From: Paenibacillus polygoni
GTDB lineage: Bacteria; Bacillota; Bacilli; Paenibacillales; Paenibacillaceae
Length of the DNA stretch: 64,000 bases
NCBI RefSeq assembly: GCF_030263935.1
Contig: NZ_CP127162.1
Span: forward strand, 877,501 to 941,500
Direction of reading: 5' to 3'
A program made the translations under genes and the position numbers. Below are positions 44,349 to 53,285 of the stretch, one piece after another; within the stretch, counting starts at the first letter, position 1, and each line of letters opens with the position of its first letter. A model generated the notes under the pieces. The model searched no databases, was not told where the DNA came from, and was given only the letters and a program-made list of their open reading frames with translations.

Positions 44349-45221
44349 TTAGTTTGGTAATTTGTCGGACCTGAGTGCCTTGAATTGCACGAAAGTGACT
44401 AGCGCAATAATAGCTAAGAAATAAATAGAAGCAGCCGAAGCATGTCCGAAATTGTAATTCTGGAATGCTGCTGAATAGATATAGGTTGACAAAATTTCAG
44501 TAGAGTATGAAGGGCCGCCGCGAGTCATGACATAGATCAAGTCGAATGCCTTGAAGGATTGGATTGTCGTATAGGCAATGACCAGCGTTGCAGCAGGTGC
44601 GAGCAAAGGCCAAGTTACAAATCGGAATATTTGCCAGCGGTTTCCCCCGTCCAGCCTCGGAGCTTCATTCAATTCTTCCGGTATCCCGTGCAGGCCGGCA
44701 ACAAACAAAATAATCATCTGCCCGATATGTGCCCACGCCTGAATCCCTGCGACAGAATAAATGGCGATGGACGGGTCCCCCAGCCAGTTATTAGATAGAA
44801 AAGATAAACCAATCTGATTCAGCACAGCATTCAGTAAACCTGAATTAGGATCATACAGATAAGTTCCTATGAAACCAACCGCTGCCGATGATAGGATCGT
44901 TGGGAAAAAATAAAGAGCCCGTAGTCCAATGTTTACCTTCGTATTGCGAACTAACAGCAGAGCAAGTACAAGGGAAACCAAGGTCTGAACAATAACGACA
45001 CTAAACATAAACTTGAGATTATTAAACAGTGCTTTGTGAAAAATCGTGTTCTCCGCTACATTCACATAGTTTCGAAGACCAACAAAATTCAAAGTTTCGG
45101 ACATCCCGTCCCAATCCGTGAAGGAATAATACAGCCCTTTTAGAGTGGGGTAGATAAAAAAAGTGAGATAAAGAAGCAGACCGGGAACGAAGAACCAATA
45201 GATCGTTTTACGTACGCCCAT
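44349..45221 (-). CDS. Carbohydrate ABC transporter permease (MalF/UgpA-like)
   Basis: A 290-residue permease with six predicted helices; EAA loop NEAPRLDGGNRWQIFRFVTW (about 190-209) with Pro-Arg in place of the usual second Ala-Ala-Lys, and a family-typical WRIFGS-like region near PSYSTEILSTYIYSAAFQNY. It starts two bases after the binding-protein stop, so the operon order is binding protein, this permease, second permease. Confidence 0.92.
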   Translation of the reverse strand: MGVRKTIYWFFVPGLLLYLTFFIYPTLKGLYYSFTDWDGMSETLNFVGLRNYVNVAENTIFHKALFNNLKFMFSVVIVQTLVSLVLALLLVRNTKVNIGLRALYFFPTILSSAAVGFIGTYLYDPNSGLLNAVLNQIGLSFLSNNWLGDPSIAIYSVAGIQAWAHIGQMIILFVAGLHGIPEELNEAPRLDGGNRWQIFRFVTWPLLAPAATLVIAYTTIQSFKAFDLIYVMTRGGPSYSTEILSTYIYSAAFQNYNFGHASAASIYFLAIIALVTFVQFKALRSDKLPN

Positions 45222-45223
45222 AA

Positions 45224-46474
45224 TTACTGATTTAGCTGCTGATCCACGATAACCTGTGCATTTTGAGCAGCTTTCTCCGGTGTTATACCTGAAATCACTT
45301 CCTGAATCGAGCTTGTTACGGCTTTTTGGATCTCAATACTCTTGATGAGATAACGCGGCTGGAAGCGGGTGTTTTTCGTACTCCAGTCACTAATCGCTTG
45401 CAGAGCAGGTGCTGTATACTCAATGTCTTTTACAGGAACATCTTGCTCTGTTTCATTGGCTACCTTGCTCGCAACCTCTGTGCTGCTAAGATAGGCAAGG
45501 AACTTCTTGGCTTCTTCCGGGTGCTTAGACTTACTATTCACGCCCAGCATAAAGGTTGTTGTATGAATGCCTTCATATTTGGCTTCCGAAGAAGCTACCG
45601 TGATCGGTGCAAGCAGGTTTAGACTAAGGTCTGGATTTCCTGCCAGTATGGCTGACATGGAATAAGATCCTGTAGCCAGCATAGCTGCTTTTTCCTGAAC
45701 AAAAAGAGCAATCGCCCCATCGGTGTTCGTACCCAGTGCGCCGTCCTGGAAGTAACCTTTGTCATTTAGTTCCTTGAACTGAGCCAGCGTCTTCACCCAC
45801 CATTCATCCGTGAGTTTTGAATCTCCAGCTTCTAGCTTGGCAAAAATCTCTTCATCCGGTGCATTGTTCATCATCATCGGGTTCATAAACTGTCCTGGTC
45901 CGATATCGGCACCCGGGAAAGCGAGCGGGATGATCCCTTTACTTTTGAGCTTTTCACATAGAGCAAGGAATCCCTCCCAGTCATCAGGGGGAGTCAGTCC
46001 GTATTTCTCAAACAAACCTACATTATATACAGGAATGTTATAGATCAGATTGTAGGGGAGAGCATACTGCTTACCTTCTTTTTCGCCAGATTTAATGAGA
46101 TCTGGTTTGTAGTTGTCCACAAAAGATTCACCTGTAAGGTCGGTATAAATTCCTGCTTTCGCCAAGGATTCAAACTGTGCACCAGGGAAAGAGGCGAACA
46201 CATCACCAACTGAACCATCCATTAGCTTCGCTTGTGCAGTAGTCTGGTATTGTTCCGAAGGAAATGTCTGCATGGATACTTCAATCCCCGGATTGTCAGT
46301 TTCAAAATTACTAATAATTTCATTCCATACTTCTGCATCACTATTCCAGTGAATGAAGCTGATTTTCACTTGATCTCCCGAGGAAGAATTGCTATTTCCT
46401 CCACCGCATGCACTGAGAGCAAGGGAGAGTGCAAGTGTGAGCATCACCAGAGACGAACGTTTTTTCTTTTTCAT
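45224..46474 (-). CDS. Sugar-binding lipoprotein (family 1 extracellular solute-binding protein)
   Basis: A 416-residue lipoprotein: signal peptide with KKKKRSSL start and lipobox LSAC at about residue 23, then the family 1 binding fold (KISFIHWNSDAEVWNEIISN, about 38-57; GLTPPDDWEGFLALCEKLKS, about 155-174). It should bind an oligosaccharide or monosaccharide outside the cell for the two permeases that follow. The ligand is unknown. A good AGGAGGG lies before the ATG on the minus strand. Confidence 0.93.
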   Translation of the reverse strand: MKKKKRSSLVMLTLALSLALSACGGGNSNSSSGDQVKISFIHWNSDAEVWNEIISNFETDNPGIEVSMQTFPSEQYQTTAQAKLMDGSVGDVFASFPGAQFESLAKAGIYTDLTGESFVDNYKPDLIKSGEKEGKQYALPYNLIYNIPVYNVGLFEKYGLTPPDDWEGFLALCEKLKSKGIIPLAFPGADIGPGQFMNPMMMNNAPDEEIFAKLEAGDSKLTDEWWVKTLAQFKELNDKGYFQDGALGTNTDGAIALFVQEKAAMLATGSYSMSAILAGNPDLSLNLLAPITVASSEAKYEGIHTTTFMLGVNSKSKHPEEAKKFLAYLSSTEVASKVANETEQDVPVKDIEYTAPALQAISDWSTKNTRFQPRYLIKSIEIQKAVTSSIQEVISGITPEKAAQNAQVIVDQQLNQ

Positions 46475-46746
46475 AAATATAAAACCCTCCTTATTATGTA
46501 GAGCTTCTATTTCTTCAAAAGTAGAGCAGACATTGTATAGAGTTATCTATCCTGAATGGGTTCAGATAATCTAATAAAGCCTACTATTTAAGTTGGTATA
46601 GTATGTGTTTGCATCATACCATCTTGAGTAAGGTTCATCCATGTAAATTCGTGTTGTTTAGCGCATATCATTTTGTGGTTTTCAAGGACTTTTATCACAT
46701 ATGGAAGGAGGAGAGAAGAGATTTCTTTTCGCTGTAAAATAATACG
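46475..46746. other. Upstream region of the sugar ABC operon
   Basis: No gene. It should contain the leftward operon promoter and the activator site. I see no clear box. A terminator of the neighbouring EAL gene lies at 46747. Confidence 0.4.
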
Positions 46747-46782
46747 TAAAAACCCATGTCCAGTGATCTGGAACATGGGCTC
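46747..46782 (-). terminator. Intrinsic terminator of the EAL-domain gene
   Basis: Read on the minus strand, CCCATGTTCCAG and CTGGACATGGG form an 11-bp stem with one bulge, followed by TTTTTAC. It lies 47 bases past the stop. Confidence 0.85.
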
Positions 46783-46828
46783 GTCAGGAATTTAAAAATG
46801 ATTTGAAAGATTATAGAATTATATGGAA

Positions 46829-47821
46829 TTATAAAACAAAGGTATCGATAGGTGCAGGTCGTCCGAATAAGTATCCCTGGAATAGGCGAAATCCCCGGTC
46901 ACGTAACCATATATAATCACTGGGCTCTTCAATACCTTCGGCAAGTGGAACAGCATCTACTTGTAATGCTGCCTCGAGCATCGTCTGTGCTACTTTTTGT
47001 TTGTTTTCGTCTCCTGCCACTCCTTGCACATATTTCTTATCCAGTTTCATATAGTGCGGTTTCATCTCTCGCAGAAGCTCAATCGTGCTATATCCTTCAC
47101 CTACATCATCCAGTGCATATTTGAATCCGCGTTCTTTGTAGAAGCCGAGAATATTCTTCAGATGTTCCAAGTCATCTACCTTTTCGGTCTCAACGACTTC
47201 GAAGACAAATTTAGAGGGAGAGACACCGATTTCTTCTGCTGTCTGAATAGTGGAGGTTAAACAATGCTCAGGAGAATAGATCGACGTTGGAATAAAATTG
47301 ATGAATATAAATCCAGGCAAGCCGGCTGATGCGCGCACGGATTCCATTCGGCATAGTCTATCCAGAGCATATAGACGCCCCCGAGTTTTTGCTGCTTCAA
47401 ACACTTGTAAAGGAGATAAAAGCTTCCCATCTTCGTGAATAAAACGAGCCAGCATTTCGTAAGCCATGACGGCTCCTTCTTGGTTAACAATCGGCTGGGC
47501 ATAACAGGTGATTCGCTTCTGCATAATGATTTCATCTACCCACTGCAGGGATTGCATCATAGTCCAATTACGAAAAGGCTGCCACTGCTCCTCAAAGATA
47601 CGGAATTTGATATGATCTAAATGCATATGATCCTGAAAAAAGTCATTTAGGCTGTTTAGTTCCGATTCGCGAATGAACAGTGTATCAGAAGTGTAACGCG
47701 TGATCGAGGATTGGGCTAAAAGATGAGGGATAATATCTTTTATGACGGAAAGATTGTGTTCTCCGGTCATTTTTATTTCGTAAATCAGTTCCGTAGAGGA
47801 ACAATTCGAGCAAGAAAACAT
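46829..47821 (-). CDS. EAL-domain protein (putative c-di-GMP phosphodiesterase or sensor)
   Basis: A 330-residue protein without membrane helices. The first 90 residues begin MFSCSNCSSTE, a Cys-pair motif, with no named domain; the EAL domain fills about 100-325. Of the catalytic signatures the first reads AYEMLARF (Met in the EAL triad), NFIP and EVVETE are present, the DDFG box reads LDDVGEGYS, and KLDKKYV, AEGIEE and FQGYLFGRP follow. Key acidic and Lys residues are kept, so activity is possible. No GGDEF. It stands alone. Confidence 0.87.
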   Translation of the reverse strand: MFSCSNCSSTELIYEIKMTGEHNLSVIKDIIPHLLAQSSITRYTSDTLFIRESELNSLNDFFQDHMHLDHIKFRIFEEQWQPFRNWTMMQSLQWVDEIIMQKRITCYAQPIVNQEGAVMAYEMLARFIHEDGKLLSPLQVFEAAKTRGRLYALDRLCRMESVRASAGLPGFIFINFIPTSIYSPEHCLTSTIQTAEEIGVSPSKFVFEVVETEKVDDLEHLKNILGFYKERGFKYALDDVGEGYSTIELLREMKPHYMKLDKKYVQGVAGDENKQKVAQTMLEAALQVDAVPLAEGIEEPSDYIWLRDRGFRLFQGYLFGRPAPIDTFVL

Positions 47822-48030
47822 GGAATATAGTCACATCCTCATCATAAGTCCAGGGTCGTATTCATTACATACTAATGCCTTCATCCCAACATAACATAGT
47901 TTGATTCCTGTTCGTACAAAAATGTGCAATTGCAGGAGACAGGGGAATTCGATAATTAAGAGACTAAGGAACAGGGTTCAAATAAAAAGACTCCGACATT
48001 TACTAGATCCGTTGCCGGACTTCTTCTGCG

Positions 48031-48064
48031 AAAAAATCCCCTCCCCATTAACGGGAAGAGGATT
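48031..48064 (-). terminator. Intrinsic terminator of the AEC carrier gene
   Basis: On the minus strand AATCCTCTTCCC and GGGGAGGGGATT pair around a short loop, followed by TTTTTT. It is about 50 bases past the stop. Confidence 0.85.
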
Positions 48065-48114
48065 ATTTTACATTTTACATAGCCAATCCCTTGGAAAACG
48101 AGCTTACCAAGTGA

Positions 48115-49035
48115 TTAAAAAGTACGAGCAAGTGCAATGAGTCCAATCAGCGTTATGACATTAAACAGTGTTGAGATGAGAACGGTTTGAGCAGCAAAGT
48201 CAGGCTCATTCCGGTACTCTTCTGCCAGGATAGAAGCATTAACGCCAGTCGGCATACCCGAAGCAATAATCAGGGCCTGTGCTGTCATTCCTTCCAGTCC
48301 AAGAAGATATACAAGTGTAACGCCGATCACAGGAGCGATTAGCAGACGAATGAACATACTGACATATACGGTGACCCGTCCTAATCTAAGCGGATATTTT
48401 ACAATCTGTGCTCCAAGGGTCAACAGCGCGACAGCAACCATCGACTGCTGAGCGTAAGTTAATGGCATCGACAGAAAAGTAGGAAGCGGTGCACCCAGTG
48501 CATTCCACAGAATACCGAGTAATAGAGCGTAAGGAACAGGCATTTTGAGGAACCCGATAACGAGACTGCGGTAGTTCCCTTTTAGCTGCGCCCCTTGAAT
48601 CGAAAGTACCCCATATGTAAACGTCAGCAAGCTCTGCATCGACATAATAAAAGCCTGAATCGAAGCGGCAAGCGGATCACCTTTGAATACAAGTGCACTA
48701 ATCGGCATTCCGTAATTTCCTGCATTGTCCAGCATAATACTGTTGTTAAAAGCAGCTTTCATTCCTTTGTTGAACTTGAATGATTTCGCCACAATGCAGC
48801 CGATTAAATAGAGAATAAGAGAGTACATTGCATAAAAAAGGGCTATTGTTCCAAGCAGTTCACCGGACATCTCCGATAGATACATACTCATAAACACGGC
48901 AGCCGGAGTAATAAAGTAAAAGTTAATTTTGGCGAGTGTATATAGATCGAGTTCAAACACACGCTGCATTAATGAGCCTACACCAATTAGTACAAATACG
49001 GGCAGGACAACTTCAAGCAAGATGTCTAAAATCAT
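48115..49035 (-). CDS. AEC-family membrane transporter (auxin efflux carrier-like)
   Basis: A 306-residue carrier with about ten helices arranged as two repeats of five. Family landmarks are NAGNYGMPISALVFKGD (about 103-119) in the first half and IASGMPTGVNASILAEEY (about 256-273) in the second, matching the paired Asn/Pro-rich discontinuous helices of the BART superfamily. Bacterial members move dicarboxylates such as malate; substrate here unknown. It is divergent from the mug gene. Confidence 0.88.
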   Translation of the reverse strand: MILDILLEVVLPVFVLIGVGSLMQRVFELDLYTLAKINFYFITPAAVFMSMYLSEMSGELLGTIALFYAMYSLILYLIGCIVAKSFKFNKGMKAAFNNSIMLDNAGNYGMPISALVFKGDPLAASIQAFIMSMQSLLTFTYGVLSIQGAQLKGNYRSLVIGFLKMPVPYALLLGILWNALGAPLPTFLSMPLTYAQQSMVAVALLTLGAQIVKYPLRLGRVTVYVSMFIRLLIAPVIGVTLVYLLGLEGMTAQALIIASGMPTGVNASILAEEYRNEPDFAAQTVLISTLFNVITLIGLIALARTF

Positions 49036-49255
49036 GAGTTTGTCAGCTTCTTTCTATAAAAAGGTTCACTTTTTTTCTGAATATTTCAGAAATACTTGTT
49101 ACATTATAGCATCTTGGTGCAATTGTGGAACGGAAAATGAACAGTTCTTTGTAAGTATTCATGAACGAACTACGTTTTCTTTAGACTCGCTTGGGTAATC
49201 TATTAACACCAAGATGTAACAATCAGACTCAAGAAATAAAGGAGCAGGATATCAG

Positions 49256-49768
49256 ATGGAACCCATATCCGATCATCTGGAGCATGGGCTTCAGATTATA
49301 TTTATCGGCTTTAATCCAAGTATTAAGTCAGGTGAGACCGGACATCACTATGCGAATCCGAGAAATAATTTTTACCGAATCTTGCACCAATCCGGACTTA
49401 CTCCGCGCTTATATGAAGCAAAAGAAGACCAGGATCTGTTGAAATTGGGGTATGGTTTTACCAACATTGTTGCAAGACCTACCGTCGGCATTGATGATAT
49501 TACGAAGGAAGAGTACGCAGAAGGGCGAGAAATTTTGAAACAGAAGCTGGAGAAGTATCGCCCTGAAGTGGCTTGTTTTGTAGGGAAAGGCGTATATACA
49601 CAATACACGAAAAGAACCAAAGTGAATTGGGGGTTTCAGCCCGAGCCTTTTGTAGCCGGAATGCATGAATTCGTGGCACCTTCTTCAAGCGGGCTCGTGC
49701 GTATGCCGATGAAACAGATTATCGAGATTTACCGAGAGTTAAGCCTATTCTTGCATGATGATACATAA
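49256..49768 (+). CDS. mug: G/U mismatch-specific DNA glycosylase
   Basis: A 170-residue member of the uracil-DNA glycosylase superfamily, Mug/TDG branch, which removes uracil or ethenocytosine opposite guanine. The first motif GFNPSIKSGETGHHYANPRNNF (about residues 19-40; core GFNPSIKSG) contains the Asn characteristic of Mug, and the second motif PSSSGLVRMP (about 142-151) inserts into the DNA. GGAGCAGG precedes the ATG. It lies alone, downstream of a divergent intergenic region shared with the AEC carrier. Confidence 0.92.
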   Translation: MEPISDHLEHGLQIIFIGFNPSIKSGETGHHYANPRNNFYRILHQSGLTPRLYEAKEDQDLLKLGYGFTNIVARPTVGIDDITKEEYAEGREILKQKLEKYRPEVACFVGKGVYTQYTKRTKVNWGFQPEPFVAGMHEFVAPSSSGLVRMPMKQIIEIYRELSLFLHDDT

Positions 49769-49940
49769 GGTGCCAAGCAGTGATGAACACCTCTGTATAG
49801 CGTATGAATCGCACAGTGGCTGTGTAGAGAGGAGCTTCCTGCGAGACATTCGAAAAAATGAAGTGGATATCTAAAAAATAAAGCAAATATCTAAAGAAGG
49901 GGAGTTCGTATCAAAAGAGTGGAGTGCAATAGCATAGAAT

Positions 49941-49985
49941 GAGGCTTACCCAGATGTGTTAGTGAACACTTTCTGGATAAGCCTC
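49941..49985. terminator. Hairpin in the mug to SDR intergenic region
   Basis: GAGGCTTA(CC)CAGA pairs with TCTGGATAAGCCTC around a 15-base loop with its own AGTGTT-like arm. The T run is weak, so termination is uncertain; it separates two convergent genes. The rest of 49769-50067 holds nothing I recognise. Confidence 0.5.
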
Positions 49986-50067
49986 TCTATATGCGTTAAC
50001 ATTCATAATTTGATTTACTATCTTTGCTGCATTTCAAAAGGACAGGGGGAAGGTAAAATTACCCTGT

Positions 50068-50835
50068 TTATTTTATAGTGTTACCACCGTCCATGACGAT
50101 GTTTTCCCCCGTAATCATGTTGGAGGCATCACTTGCTAAGAACAAGGCTACAGCTGCCACTTCCTCAGGATAACCAAAACGACCGAGAGGAATTTCTTTC
50201 TTCGCTTGTTCGCCTACTTCACCAGCCCAAGCTTTCTTCCCAAGTTCGGTTAAGATAATGGTTGGTGAAATTGCATTCACGTTAATGTTAAATTGAGCCC
50301 ATTCAAATGCAAGAGAACGTGTAATACCCAAGACAGCGGCTTTACTTGCACAATAAGCAACATGATTATCTAGGGCAATTAAAGCAGCTTGGGACGCTAA
50401 ATTGATAATTTTTCCGCCGGTGCCTTGCTTGATGAGAATATTCCCGACTTTTTGTGCCATTTTAAAAGTTCCTGTTACATTAATATCTAATGTTTTCTGC
50501 CAGTACGTATCTGAAATATTCTCTGCATCATCTAAGAAAACAACGCCAGCGCAGTTAACAAGAATATCAATTTTACCAAAATGAGACTGCACTTGATGAA
50601 TGGCTTCTTCCATACTTTCATTGTCTGTTACGTTACAAGGTAAACCAATAGCCCTCGAGGTATGTAAAGCAGTCGCAACCTCGGAAACATCGTCTTTTAA
50701 ATCCAGGATGGCAACAGAAGCCCCTTTTTCTAAAAATAACTGAGCAACAGCATAACCAATACCACTTGCTCCCCCTGTAATAATAGCTACTTTATCCTCA
50801 ATGCTAAAGCTTTTGTCATATCCCGTGAATTTCAT
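50068..50835 (-). CDS. Short-chain dehydrogenase/reductase, probable polyol dehydrogenase
   Basis: A 255-residue NAD(P)-dependent oxidoreductase. TGGASGIG (about 20-27) is the nucleotide site, Asp in ILDLKD favours NAD, NCAGV (about 95-99) stabilises the fold, and Ser...YCASK (about 163-167) forms the catalytic triad. It lies 27 bases after deoR on the same leftward transcript and faces the rpiB-dhaKL genes. By analogy with known threitol pathways an SDR is the expected D-threitol dehydrogenase, making D-erythrulose; that specific role is inference. Confidence 0.85.
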   Translation of the reverse strand: MKFTGYDKSFSIEDKVAIITGGASGIGYAVAQLFLEKGASVAILDLKDDVSEVATALHTSRAIGLPCNVTDNESMEEAIHQVQSHFGKIDILVNCAGVVFLDDAENISDTYWQKTLDINVTGTFKMAQKVGNILIKQGTGGKIINLASQAALIALDNHVAYCASKAAVLGITRSLAFEWAQFNINVNAISPTIILTELGKKAWAGEVGEQAKKEIPLGRFGYPEEVAAVALFLASDASNMITGENIVMDGGNTIK

Positions 50836-50862
50836 AGTAATCCCTCGCTTTTAAGTAATGAG

Positions 50863-51639
50863 TTAATCCGTAACAATGAGCTCAATATGATGCTTCTTAA
50901 ATAACTCTACATATTTGTCTGAAACAGGTTGGTCTGTAATGAAAGTATCAATATCCGTGATTTCGGCAAAGGCGGCAATGGAATTGCGATCAATCTTCGT
51001 GTGGTCAAGTAAAACGGTTGTTTTCGTTGCAGCCTTCACCATTCTTTTTTTCAGTTCTACCTCGTACACGCTAAAGTCTGTAAATCCCGCTTCTTCTGAA
51101 AAACCATTGGAAGATGTGAAAAGCTGATCCACATGGATTTTATTTAAAATTTCCGCTCCAAGTGTCCCTTCCAGTGAACAAGAACCTTGTTTAACGATCC
51201 CTCCTAATAAAATGACGGTAATCTGAGGGGAGTCATTGAGTTCCATCGCTACTTTTAAGCCACTTGTCACTACGGTGAGCCGATAAGGTGAATCTTTAAG
51301 TTGATGTGCAAGTTCTAATGCAGTAGAGCTGGCATCCAGCATAATACATTGATTGTTTAAAATCGTTTTCACCGCAGCTTTTGCAATCGCAACTTTCTCA
51401 TCTTTGTTTTTCATTTGTCTTGTGGAGAAGCTGGTATCTAGTTCATTAGGATCAACGAGAATAGCACCGCCATGCGTTCTGCGTAATAGATTTTGTTGTT
51501 CTAATTTGGTTAAATCCGTTCGTAATGTAGCTTCAGATACATTTAAAGAAGAAGCAAGTTCTTTAATTGTGACACTGCGTTGTTGCGCTAATTTATCTAA
51601 AATCAGTTTGTGACGTTCTTGAGCAAAAATCTTTTTCAT
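50863..51639 (-). CDS. DeoR-family regulator of the polyol cluster
   Basis: A 258-residue repressor. The N-terminal helix-turn-helix (VTIKELASSLNVSEATLRTD, about 23-42) is followed by the DeoR wing RRTHGGAI and a sugar-phosphate-sensing C-terminal domain (DASSTALELAHQL, then SGLKVAMEL, then LLGGIV and SNGFSEEAGFTDFS). Its usual effector would be the pathway's sugar phosphate. Three copies of AAACAAAAGNRAAC around its own gene and the forward operon are the likely operator. AAAGGTG precedes the ATG. Confidence 0.9.
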   Translation of the reverse strand: MKKIFAQERHKLILDKLAQQRSVTIKELASSLNVSEATLRTDLTKLEQQNLLRRTHGGAILVDPNELDTSFSTRQMKNKDEKVAIAKAAVKTILNNQCIMLDASSTALELAHQLKDSPYRLTVVTSGLKVAMELNDSPQITVILLGGIVKQGSCSLEGTLGAEILNKIHVDQLFTSSNGFSEEAGFTDFSVYEVELKKRMVKAATKTTVLLDHTKIDRNSIAAFAEITDIDTFITDQPVSDKYVELFKKHHIELIVTD

Positions 51640-51714
51640 ATATCACCTTTTGTTTTTTATTATTTATTATTGTTTTCTTCATAATAACATAGTCATTACA
51701 GCAGAAACAAAAGA

Positions 51715-51728
51715 GAACGGGAAGATTA
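51715..51728 (+). promoter_or_regulatory. DeoR operator copy 1 (at the deoR promoter)
   Basis: AAACAAAAGAGAAC. Its complement supplies TTGTTT, a plausible -35 for leftward deoR transcription with TATTAT about 18 bases on, so binding would block the promoter. Confidence 0.5.
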
Positions 51729-52013
51729 CGTGTACATAGATAAATGCCAAAAAAAGTATCTGCATAAATCATTTTACATCCTATTCATACCATACTCTAG
51801 TCTTAAAATAAAGACAAAACAGAAATTCATCTTAAATATATACAGAGTATGTATGGAAAAACAGTGATCTATTAAACACCCCCTATATATGATGATGCTG
51901 CTAGATCGAATAAGAAAACTATATTTTGAATAAACACGTCAATGAACTTAAAAAGAAAAACAGGCCTATATATACTGTAAACGATTTCTTTTATTATGAA
52001 AAGAAAAGAAAAT

Positions 52014-52027
52014 AAACAAAAGAAAAC
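52014..52027 (+). promoter_or_regulatory. DeoR operator copy 2
   Basis: AAACAAAAGAAAAC within ATAAACAAAAGAAAACAAAA. The ATAAAC start lies 28 bases before the -35 of the dehydrogenase promoter, the same spacing as at the rpiB promoter. Confidence 0.55.
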
Positions 52028-52039
52028 AAAAATAAAACA

Positions 52040-52068
52040 TTGAAATTCGAAAAAAAAGATGGTAATAT
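52040..52068 (+). promoter_or_regulatory. Sigma-A promoter of the dehydrogenase/MFS transcript
   Basis: TTGAAA (52040-52045), a 17-base spacer, TAATAT (52063-52068). Start of transcription near 52075. Confidence 0.65.
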
Positions 52069-52084
52069 AAAGCAAGCGAAAGAA

Positions 52085-52098
52085 TGAAAGCGCTTTTA
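52085..52098. promoter_or_regulatory. cre site for CcpA
   Basis: TGAAAGCGCTTTTA agrees with TGWAARCGYTWNCW at 13 of 14 positions and lies just downstream of the predicted start point, a repressing position, before GAAGGAGG. Confidence 0.7.
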
Positions 52099-52123
52099 AT
52101 CATACGAAGGAGGAAGAAAATAA

Positions 52124-53257
52124 ATGAGTACTATTCAAACCAATGAAGTCGTAGTTGAAAAAGTAGTGAAAAGTGTGAAGGATATCCCTACAACAATGAA
52201 GGCAGTTGTTGCCTATGAACCTGGTGATTATCGTTTAGAGGAAGTTCCGGTACCGAAAGTTGGAGAAGGAGAAATTCTAATAAAAGTAGAAGCATGCGGT
52301 ATTTGTGCAGGTGATGCAAAAGCATATGACGGTGCACCAAGTTTCTGGGGGGATGCGGATCAGCCGGCATATATTAAAGCACCGATGATTCCGGGGCATG
52401 AGTTTATTGGTCATGTGGTAGCTATCGGAGAGAATGTGAAGGATGATTTTGAATTAGGTGATCGCGTCATTTCGGAACAGATCGTTCCTTGTGAAGAATG
52501 TCGTTTTTGTAAGCGTGGTCAATACTGGATGTGTCAAAAACATGATCTATATGGGTTCCAAAATAATGTGAATGGCGGTATGGCAGAGTATATGAAATTT
52601 ACGAAGGAAGGAATTAACTATAAAGTTCCTACCGAGTTGCCTATCGAAAAAGCTATTTTAATTGAGCCATATGCGTGTTCTTATCATGCAGTACAAAGAG
52701 CCAAAATTGAACTGGAAGATGTAGTTGTTTTAGCAGGTGCAGGTACATTAGGTCTAGGAATGATTGGTGCCATTAAAAAATCCGGACCATCCAAGTTAAT
52801 TGTACTTGATCTATTTGAAGATCGTTTAGAATTGGCAAAACAGTTCGGGGCAGATATGGTATTGAATCCGGCGAAAGATGATATCTATACAATCATTAAC
52901 GATTTAACAGATGGGTATGGATGTGACGTATATATTGAAGCAACGGGTGCTCAAAAATCGGTTGAACAAGGACTGAAGCTTATTCGTAAGTTAGGCCGTT
53001 TTGTTGAATTTAGTGTATTTAAAGACCCAGTAACGGTGGACTGGTCTATTATTTCAGACCGTAAAGAGCTAGATGTCTTGGGATCTCATCTTGGTCCATA
53101 CTGCTATGAACCAGTTATTAAAGGGATTAGTAACGGGGACTTGCCGACAGAAGGCGTTGTAACCCACATTCTACCTCTGGAAGAGTATCAAAAAGGATTT
53201 GAATTAGTGAAGAGTGGACGCGATTCGTTAAAGGTTGTTCTAAATCCAAATCTATAA
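52124..53257 (+). CDS. Zinc-dependent medium-chain polyol dehydrogenase
   Basis: A 377-residue MDR enzyme. Catalytic zinc ligands lie in ACGICAGD and GHEFIGHV, structural zinc in CEECRFCKRGQYWMC (about 122-136), and the Rossmann loop is GAGTLGLGMIGA (about 206-217). In known clusters similar enzymes oxidise erythritol or L-threitol to L-erythrulose or act on related polyols. It is the first gene after the control region and precedes an MFS carrier, so uptake and oxidation are linked. The first 25 residues are an unusual polar extension. GAAGGAGG precedes the ATG. The exact substrate is not proven. Confidence 0.88.
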   Translation: MSTIQTNEVVVEKVVKSVKDIPTTMKAVVAYEPGDYRLEEVPVPKVGEGEILIKVEACGICAGDAKAYDGAPSFWGDADQPAYIKAPMIPGHEFIGHVVAIGENVKDDFELGDRVISEQIVPCEECRFCKRGQYWMCQKHDLYGFQNNVNGGMAEYMKFTKEGINYKVPTELPIEKAILIEPYACSYHAVQRAKIELEDVVVLAGAGTLGLGMIGAIKKSGPSKLIVLDLFEDRLELAKQFGADMVLNPAKDDIYTIINDLTDGYGCDVYIEATGAQKSVEQGLKLIRKLGRFVEFSVFKDPVTVDWSIISDRKELDVLGSHLGPYCYEPVIKGISNGDLPTEGVVTHILPLEEYQKGFELVKSGRDSLKVVLNPNL

Positions 53258-53285
53258 ACCAGCACATCTTAGGAGGCAACCTTGT

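Larger units (their letters stand above)
51640..52123. other. Divergent control region of the polyol cluster
   Basis: 484 bases, strongly purine/A-rich near the right side, without a gene. It holds operator copies at 51715 and 52014, the promoter 52040-52068 and a cre site at 52085. Confidence 0.7.

Noticed and set aside
46588..46776. Leftward 62-codon frame after the sugar ABC operon
   Set aside because: It overlaps the EAL terminator and shows no family resemblance or start signal.
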